In this document: positions 6,716-9,956 of the stretch, piece by piece | Position numbering within the stretch: position 1 is the first letter of the stretch | Layout: each line of letters begins with the position of its first letter | Source of the DNA: Rubrivivax sp. | GTDB lineage: Bacteria; Pseudomonadota; Gammaproteobacteria; Burkholderiales; Burkholderiaceae_C | Length of the DNA: 9,956 nucleotides | Direction: 5' to 3' | Assembly: GCA_020851615.1 (NCBI GenBank) | Contig: JADZCL010000068.1 | Span: 1-9,956 of the forward strand | Made by a program: the position numbers and the translations under genes | Notes under the pieces: generated by a model | Seen by the model: the letters and a program-made list of their open reading frames with translations, nothing else | Told to the model about the DNA's origin: nothing | Databases searched by the model: none

Positions 6716-6756
6716 TCTGGCATCGGCAACTGCGCGGACGGCTCCCTAGAATGCCC
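6706..6756. promoter_or_regulatory. Inverted repeat bracketing the TetR/ABC divergent control region
   Basis: GGGCATTC (6706-6713) and GAATGCCC (6749-6756) are perfect inverted copies, 35 bp apart. One arm runs up to the TetR start codon and the other covers part of the proposed -10 element of the ABC operon. The two arms could be half-sites or paired operators for the TetR protein. The symmetry is seen directly; binding is inferred. Confidence 0.35.
6723..6752 (+). promoter_or_regulatory. Putative promoter of the ABC exporter operon
   Basis: A -35-like TCGGCA (6723-6728), an 18-bp spacer and a good -10, TAGAAT (6747-6752, five of six). Transcription would begin near 6758-6761, only a few bases before the ATG at 6765. 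The mRNA would then be leaderless or nearly so, in line with the lack of a ribosome site there. Confidence 0.45.
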
Positions 6757-6764
6757 GCCTTCCC

Positions 6765-7703
6765 ATGTCGCCCCGCATCGCCGTCCGCTTCGCCAACGTC
6801 GCCAAGTCCTACCGCCTGCCCGGCGGTGCGCCCGGGGCCCTGCTGCACGCCCTTGGCGGAGTCAGCTTCGACATCCACGAGGGCGAGTTCTTCGGGCTGC
6901 TGGGCCCCAACGGCGCGGGCAAGACGACGCTGATCTCGGTGCTGGCGGGCCTCACGCGCGCCAGCAGCGGGCGGGTCACCGTGCACGGGCACGACGTGGT
7001 GGCCGACTACGCCGCGGCCCGCAAGGCGCTGGGCATCGTGCCGCAGGAGCTGGTCTTCGACCCCTTCTTCACGGTGCGCGAGGCGCTGCGCATCCAGAGT
7101 GGCTACTTCGGCGTGCGCGGCAACGACGCCTGGATCGACGAGCTGCTTGCGGCCCTGGACCTCACCGACAAGGCCGACGCCAACATGCGCCAGCTCTCCG
7201 GCGGCATGAAGCGGCGCGTGCTGGTGGCGCAGGCCCTGGTGCACCGGCCGCCGGTGATCGTGCTCGACGAGCCGACCGCCGGGGTCGACGTCGAGCTGCG
7301 CCAGACCCTGTGGCAGTTCATCGCGCAGCTGAACCGGCAGGGCCACACCGTGCTGCTGACCACGCACTACCTCGAGGAGGCCGAGGCGCTGTGCCAGCGC
7401 ATTGCCATCCTCAAGCTGGGCACGCTGGTCGCGCTGGATCGCACCTCGGCACTGCTGGCGGGCACCGCGGGCACCGTGCTCACCTTCAAGACCGACGACG
7501 CCTTGCCCGCTGCCTTGCACCTGCAGGCGCGCGTGACCGGGCGCATCGTGCAGCTGCGCGTGGCCGACGCGGCCGGCGTCGAGCAGATGCTGCGCACGCT
7601 GCGCGAGGCGAACGTGCGCGTCGAGGATCTCGAGATCGGTCGTGCCGACCTCGAGGACGTCTTCCTGCGCATCATGGGCCAGGCCGGGGAGCCCGCGCGA
7701 TGA
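6765..7703 (+). CDS. ABC-2 type exporter, ATP-binding protein (YadG/NodI-like)
   Basis: ATPase of about 312 aa that would power the permease encoded next to it. All nucleotide-binding motifs are present: Walker A GPNGAGKTT (47-55), signature LSGGMKRR (from 144), Walker B VIVLDEPTAGVD with Asp168 and Glu169, and the H-loop His201 in TTHYLEEAE. The Q-loop is in VPQELVFDPFFTVRE. A C-terminal accessory region of about 80 residues follows, as in DrrA/NodI/YadG-type exporters. The last codons overlap the permease start (ATGA at 7700-7703), so translation is coupled. No Shine-Dalgarno precedes the ATG at 6765. Related pairs export drugs, lipids or polysaccharide-like molecules; substrate here is unknown. 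In many Burkholderiales a similar pair lies beside the mla lipid-transport genes, as I recall, but no mla gene is visible in this window. The divergent TetR gene suggests induction by a ligand. Confidence 0.94.
   Translation: MSPRIAVRFANVAKSYRLPGGAPGALLHALGGVSFDIHEGEFFGLLGPNGAGKTTLISVLAGLTRASSGRVTVHGHDVVADYAAARKALGIVPQELVFDPFFTVREALRIQSGYFGVRGNDAWIDELLAALDLTDKADANMRQLSGGMKRRVLVAQALVHRPPVIVLDEPTAGVDVELRQTLWQFIAQLNRQGHTVLLTTHYLEEAEALCQRIAILKLGTLVALDRTSALLAGTAGTVLTFKTDDALPAALHLQARVTGRIVQLRVADAAGVEQMLRTLREANVRVEDLEIGRADLEDVFLRIMGQAGEPAR
7686..7691 (+). promoter_or_regulatory. Ribosome binding site of the ABC permease gene
   Basis: GGGGAG inside the end of the ATPase gene, eight bases before the ATG at 7700. 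It supports this start, which overlaps the upstream stop. Confidence 0.6.
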
Positions 7704-8461
7704 ACCTCGCCGGAGCCGGCACGCTGTTCCGCAAGGAAGTGCTGCGCTTCTGGAAGGTCGCCTTCCAGACCGTGGCCGCGCCGGTGCTGACCTCGGTGCT
7801 GTACCTGCTCATCTTCGGCCAGGTGCTGGAGGACCGCATCGAGGTCTTTCCCGGCGTGCGCTACACGAGCTTCCTGATCCCGGGCCTGGTGATGATGAGC
7901 GTGCTGCAGAACAGCTTCGCCAACACCAGCAGCTCGCTGATCCAGAGCAAGATCACCGGCAACCTCGTCTTCCTGCTCGTCACCCCCTTGTCGCACGCCG
8001 CCTGGTTTGTCGCTTACGTCGGTGCGGCCATGCTGCGCGGCGCGGCGGTGGGCGCGGGGGTGCTGCTGGTCACCCTGTGGTTTGCGCCGCTGCGCGTGGT
8101 CGAGCCGGGGTGGATCGTCGTCTTCGCTGCGCTGGGCGCCGCCATGCTGGGTTCGCTCGGGCTGATCGCCGGGCTGTGGGCGGAGAAGTTCGACCAGATG
8201 GCGGCCTTCCAGAACTTCATCGTCATGCCCATGACCATGCTCTCGGGGGTGTTCTATTCGGTGCAGTCGCTGCCGCCGCTGTGGCTGGCGGTGAGCCACC
8301 TCAACCCCTTCTTCTACATGATCGACGGCTTCCGGCGCGGCTTCTTCGGCCACAGCGACGTCTCACCCTGGCTGAGCCTGGCCGTCGTTGGCGGCTGCTT
8401 CGTACTCGTCGCCGGCGTCGCGCTGGAACTGCTGCGCCGCGGCTACAAGCTGCGCGCCTGA
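7700..8461 (+). CDS. ABC-2 type exporter, permease protein (YadH-like)
   Basis: Inner-membrane permease of 253 aa, the usual length for the ABC-2 family. Six hydrophobic stretches can be seen at about residues 23-40, 56-75, 103-127, 137-160, 170-190 and 225-244. The N-terminal FRKEVLRFWKV is the typical amphipathic approach to the first membrane helix. The signature region before the last helix is clear: NFIVMPMTMLSGVFYSV, then LPPLWLAVSHLNPFFYMIDGFR. This places it with YadH/NodJ-type exporters. It pairs with the ATPase through a four-base ATGA overlap and has its own GGGGAG ribosome site. The direction is expected to be export from the cytoplasm; substrate unknown. No terminator is evident in the 71 bp before the next gene. 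Confidence 0.94.
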   Translation: MNLAGAGTLFRKEVLRFWKVAFQTVAAPVLTSVLYLLIFGQVLEDRIEVFPGVRYTSFLIPGLVMMSVLQNSFANTSSSLIQSKITGNLVFLLVTPLSHAAWFVAYVGAAMLRGAAVGAGVLLVTLWFAPLRVVEPGWIVVFAALGAAMLGSLGLIAGLWAEKFDQMAAFQNFIVMPMTMLSGVFYSVQSLPPLWLAVSHLNPFFYMIDGFRRGFFGHSDVSPWLSLAVVGGCFVLVAGVALELLRRGYKLRA

Positions 8462-8501
8462 GCAACCCCACCCCACGGGCGGCTGGCGACAGGCCTTGAG
8501 C

Positions 8502-8507
8502 GACAAT
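8502..8507 (+). promoter_or_regulatory. Possible -10 element upstream of the ClpP-like gene
   Basis: GACAAT in the context GCGACAATTCCCGCC resembles the -10 context seen before the ABC gene (TAGAATGCCCGCC). No good -35 lies 16-18 bp upstream. It may give the ClpP-like, BolA and hisG genes a start independent of the ABC operon. Confidence 0.25.
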
Positions 8508-8518
8508 TCCCGCCGAAC

Positions 8519-8524
8519 GAGGAG
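8519..8524 (+). promoter_or_regulatory. Ribosome binding site of the ClpP-like gene
   Basis: GAGGAG eight bases before the ATG at 8533, the strongest ribosome site in the window. It fixes the start and shows that the charged N-terminal extension is translated. Confidence 0.7.
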
Positions 8525-8532
8525 CATCCGCC

Positions 8533-9165
8533 ATGACCCACTTTTTCGCCGGCCGCGCAGCCGACGACGACAAGCCCGCCAAGCCCGACAAGAGCGACAA
8601 GGCCGAGAAGAAGGAGCGTGCGTCGGGCATGACCGAGCGGCTGGCGCTCGAGTCGCGCTTCGTGCTCGTTTTCGGCGAGATCGACGACAAGCTGGCGCGC
8701 AGCGTGTGCGAGCGGCTGATCCTGCTGGCACAGGACAGCGACGCCCCGATCCGCCTGCTCATCTCCAGCCCCGGCGGCCACGTCGAGAGCGGCGACGCGG
8801 TGCACGACATGATCCGCTTCGTGCGCGCGCCGGTGACCTGCATCGGCACGGGCTGGGTGGCGAGCGCAGCCACGCACATCTTCCTGGCCGCCCCGCGCGA
8901 GCGCCGCCTGTGCCTGCCCAACACGCGCTTCATGATCCACCAGCCGGCAGGCGGTGCCGGCGGGCGTGCCACCGACATCGCCATCCAGGCCAAGGAGATC
9001 ATCAAGGTGCGCGAGCGCCTGGCCGGTGTGATCGCGCGCGAGACCGGGCAGCCGCCGGAGAAGGTGCGCGCCGACATGGAGCGCGATTACTGGATGAACG
9101 CCGAGGAGGCCATCGCCTACGGCATCGCCGCGCGTGTGATCGTCAATCAGAAGGAGCTTGGCTGA
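8533..9165 (+). CDS. ClpP-family serine protease (divergent paralogue)
   Basis: Protein of 210 aa with the fold and active site of ClpP, the cytoplasmic barrel peptidase that works with Clp ATPases. The triad appears intact: Ser111 in GWVASAATH, His136 in FMIHQP, and Asp185 in MERDYWM. SSPGGHVESGDAVHDMI is the usual oxyanion-side region, and RATDIAIQAKEII and AEEAIAYGI match the handle and C-terminal regions. It differs from housekeeping ClpP in two ways. Residues about 10-32 are a Lys/Asp/Glu-rich low-complexity stretch instead of the usual N-terminal loop, and the stretch before the catalytic Ser (CIGTGWVAS) is two residues longer than the usual CMGQAAS. No clpX or clpA is nearby, so it is probably an extra copy. 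Whether it pairs with ClpX/ClpA or assembles alone is not visible. The start is set by a strong GAGGAG. The bolA-type gene begins four bases after its stop. Confidence 0.9.
   Translation: MTHFFAGRAADDDKPAKPDKSDKAEKKERASGMTERLALESRFVLVFGEIDDKLARSVCERLILLAQDSDAPIRLLISSPGGHVESGDAVHDMIRFVRAPVTCIGTGWVASAATHIFLAAPRERRLCLPNTRFMIHQPAGGAGGRATDIAIQAKEIIKVRERLAGVIARETGQPPEKVRADMERDYWMNAEEAIAYGIAARVIVNQKELG
9151..9156 (+). promoter_or_regulatory. Probable ribosome binding site of the BolA-like gene
   Basis: AAGGAG inside the end of the ClpP-like gene. It is 13 bases from the ATG at 9170, which is long, and one base from a TTG at 9158, which is too close. The ATG is the better start. Confidence 0.35.
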
Positions 9166-9169
9166 AGCC

Positions 9170-9421
9170 ATGGGTGAGCCCTCCCCCGACCAGGTGCGCG
9201 AGTACATCGCCGCCGCCCTGCCCTGCACGCACGTCGTCGTCGACGGCGACGGGCGCCACTTCTTCGCCACCATCGTCTCGGCCGAGTTCGAGGGGCTCTC
9301 GCGCATCCGCCGCCACCAGCGTGTCTACGGCGCACTCGGCGAGCGCATGCGCGAGGAGATCCACGCGCTGTCGATGACCACCCTGACCCCGGCGGAGTAC
9401 GCCGCCGGCGCGCGCGGGTGA
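9170..9421 (+). CDS. BolA/IbaG-family protein
   Basis: Small protein of 83 aa. The pattern [26 protein letters not shown], then [14 protein letters not shown] and [14 protein letters not shown], closely follows the E. coli IbaG type. That type has HVSGDGSHFQV, SRVKKQQTVYG, and IHAVSIKAYTPAEW. Members bind Fe-S clusters together with monothiol glutaredoxins and act in iron-sulfur handling and acid or envelope stress. The start is the ATG at 9170; a TTG at 9158 would add four residues and overlap the upstream stop. The stop overlaps the hisG start (GTGA), and the ClpP-like gene ends four bases upstream, so the three genes look cotranscribed. As I recall, in related bacteria this gene is usually followed by murA, which is not here. 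Confidence 0.92.
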   Translation: MGEPSPDQVREYIAAALPCTHVVVDGDGRHFFATIVSAEFEGLSRIRRHQRVYGALGERMREEIHALSMTTLTPAEYAAGARG

Positions 9422-9956
9422 TCACGCTGGCGCTCAGCAAGGGGCGCATCCTCGACGACTCGATGCCGATGCTGCGCGCGGCGGGGATCGAACTGCTCGA
9501 GGACCCCGAGAAGAGCCGCAAGCTCATCATCGGAACGACCCGCTCGGACGTGCGCGTCGTGCTGGTGCGCGCCGCCGACGTGCCGACCTACGTGCAGCAG
9601 GGCGGCGCCGACCTCGGCGTGGCCGGTCTGGACGTGCTGCTCGAGCACGACAGCCACGGCCTGTATCGCCCGCTGGACCTGAAGATCGCACGCTGCCGCC
9701 TGTCGGTGGCCACGCGTGCCGACTTCGACTACCAGAGCGCCGTGCGCCAGGGTTCGCGCATCCGCGTGGCAACCAAGTACACGCGGCTGGCACGCGAGCA
9801 CTTCGCCGACAAGGGCGTGCACGTCGACCTGATCAAGCTCTACGGCAGCATGGAACTGGCCCCGCTCACGGGCCTGGCCGACGCCATCGTCGACCTGGTC
9901 TCGACCGGCGGCACGCTGCGCGCGAACAGGCTCATCGAGGTCGAGCGCATCATGGA
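9418..9956 (+). CDS. hisG: ATP phosphoribosyltransferase, short form (HisG), 5' part
   Basis: First enzyme of histidine synthesis: joins ATP and PRPP to give phosphoribosyl-ATP. The gene runs off the window after 179 complete codons. It starts at a GTG that overlaps the bolA stop; the following [10 protein letters not shown] is the classic HisG opening. [21 protein letters not shown] and [20 protein letters not shown] are diagnostic, and [15 protein letters not shown] is the PRPP-binding loop. Placement of this loop near residue 160-175 fits the short form of about 210-220 aa, which lacks the C-terminal regulatory domain and needs HisZ for activity and feedback control. hisZ is not in view. 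Further his genes probably follow downstream. Confidence 0.96.
   Translation, partial: MITLALSKGRILDDSMPMLRAAGIELLEDPEKSRKLIIGTTRSDVRVVLVRAADVPTYVQQGGADLGVAGLDVLLEHDSHGLYRPLDLKIARCRLSVATRADFDYQSAVRQGSRIRVATKYTRLAREHFADKGVHVDLIKLYGSMELAPLTGLADAIVDLVSTGGTLRANRLIEVERIM

Noticed and set aside
6381..7520. 379-codon open frame on the - strand across the TetR and ABC ATPase genes
   Set aside because: Covers the Walker A, signature and Walker B coding in antisense and part of the TetR gene off-frame; no recognisable domain.
8301..9306. Two long open frames on the - strand opposite the ClpP-like gene
   Set aside because: Antisense to a gene with an intact catalytic triad and strong ribosome site; the products show no family features.
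1..9956. CRISPR arrays, tRNA or rRNA genes, insertion sequences, toxin-antitoxin or defence genes
   Set aside because: I found no spaced repeats, cloverleaf-like segments, transposase motifs or terminal inverted repeats, and every part of the window is explained by ordinary genes.

Overview
The window is GC-rich (about 70 % by eye), with dense, mostly abutting genes and strong G/C bias at third codon positions. Gene types and gene order point to a betaproteobacterium, most likely of the order Burkholderiales. The clues are the short-form hisG following a bolA-type gene, an ABC-2 exporter pair just upstream, and TAGAAT-type -10 elements close to start codons. This assignment is inference; the sequence holds no rRNA or other direct marker. 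I see no tRNA, rRNA, CRISPR array, insertion sequence or phage gene, and no gene-free stretch above 300 bases.

Layout. 1-819 (+) is the 3' part of a wax ester synthase/diacylglycerol acyltransferase-like gene. It runs tail-to-tail into a LysR-type regulator (605-1615, -), with an unusually long antisense overlap of 215 bp. A 101-bp divergent region (1616-1716) separates this regulator from a two-gene iorAB operon: iorA at 1717-3885 and iorB at 3954-5486, both +. The operon encodes an indolepyruvate (arylpyruvate) ferredoxin oxidoreductase. Eight bases past iorB the next gene begins from the other side: a universal stress protein (5495-5959, -), itself downstream of a TetR-family regulator (6038-6715, -). 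The TetR gene diverges across 49 bp from an ABC-2 exporter pair, ATPase 6765-7703 and permease 7700-8461. A ClpP-family serine protease (8533-9165), a BolA/IbaG-like protein (9170-9421) and the start of hisG (9418 to the window end) follow on the same strand.

How the parts may work together. The divergent LysR gene probably controls iorAB, whose product would oxidatively decarboxylate arylpyruvates from aromatic amino acids to aryl-acetyl-CoA and pass electrons to ferredoxin. The divergent TetR gene probably represses the ABC exporter; an 8-bp inverted repeat brackets their shared control region. The ClpP-like, BolA and hisG genes are tightly packed, with a GTGA overlap between bolA and hisG. 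As I recall, murA normally lies between bolA and hisG in this group, and it is absent here.

Most of the window is ordinary metabolism and regulation. The points most worth a second look are the Asp-for-Cys substitution in the IorA ferredoxin-like domain, the 215-bp convergent overlap, the divergent ClpP homologue in a bolA-hisG context, and the two divergent regulatory regions.
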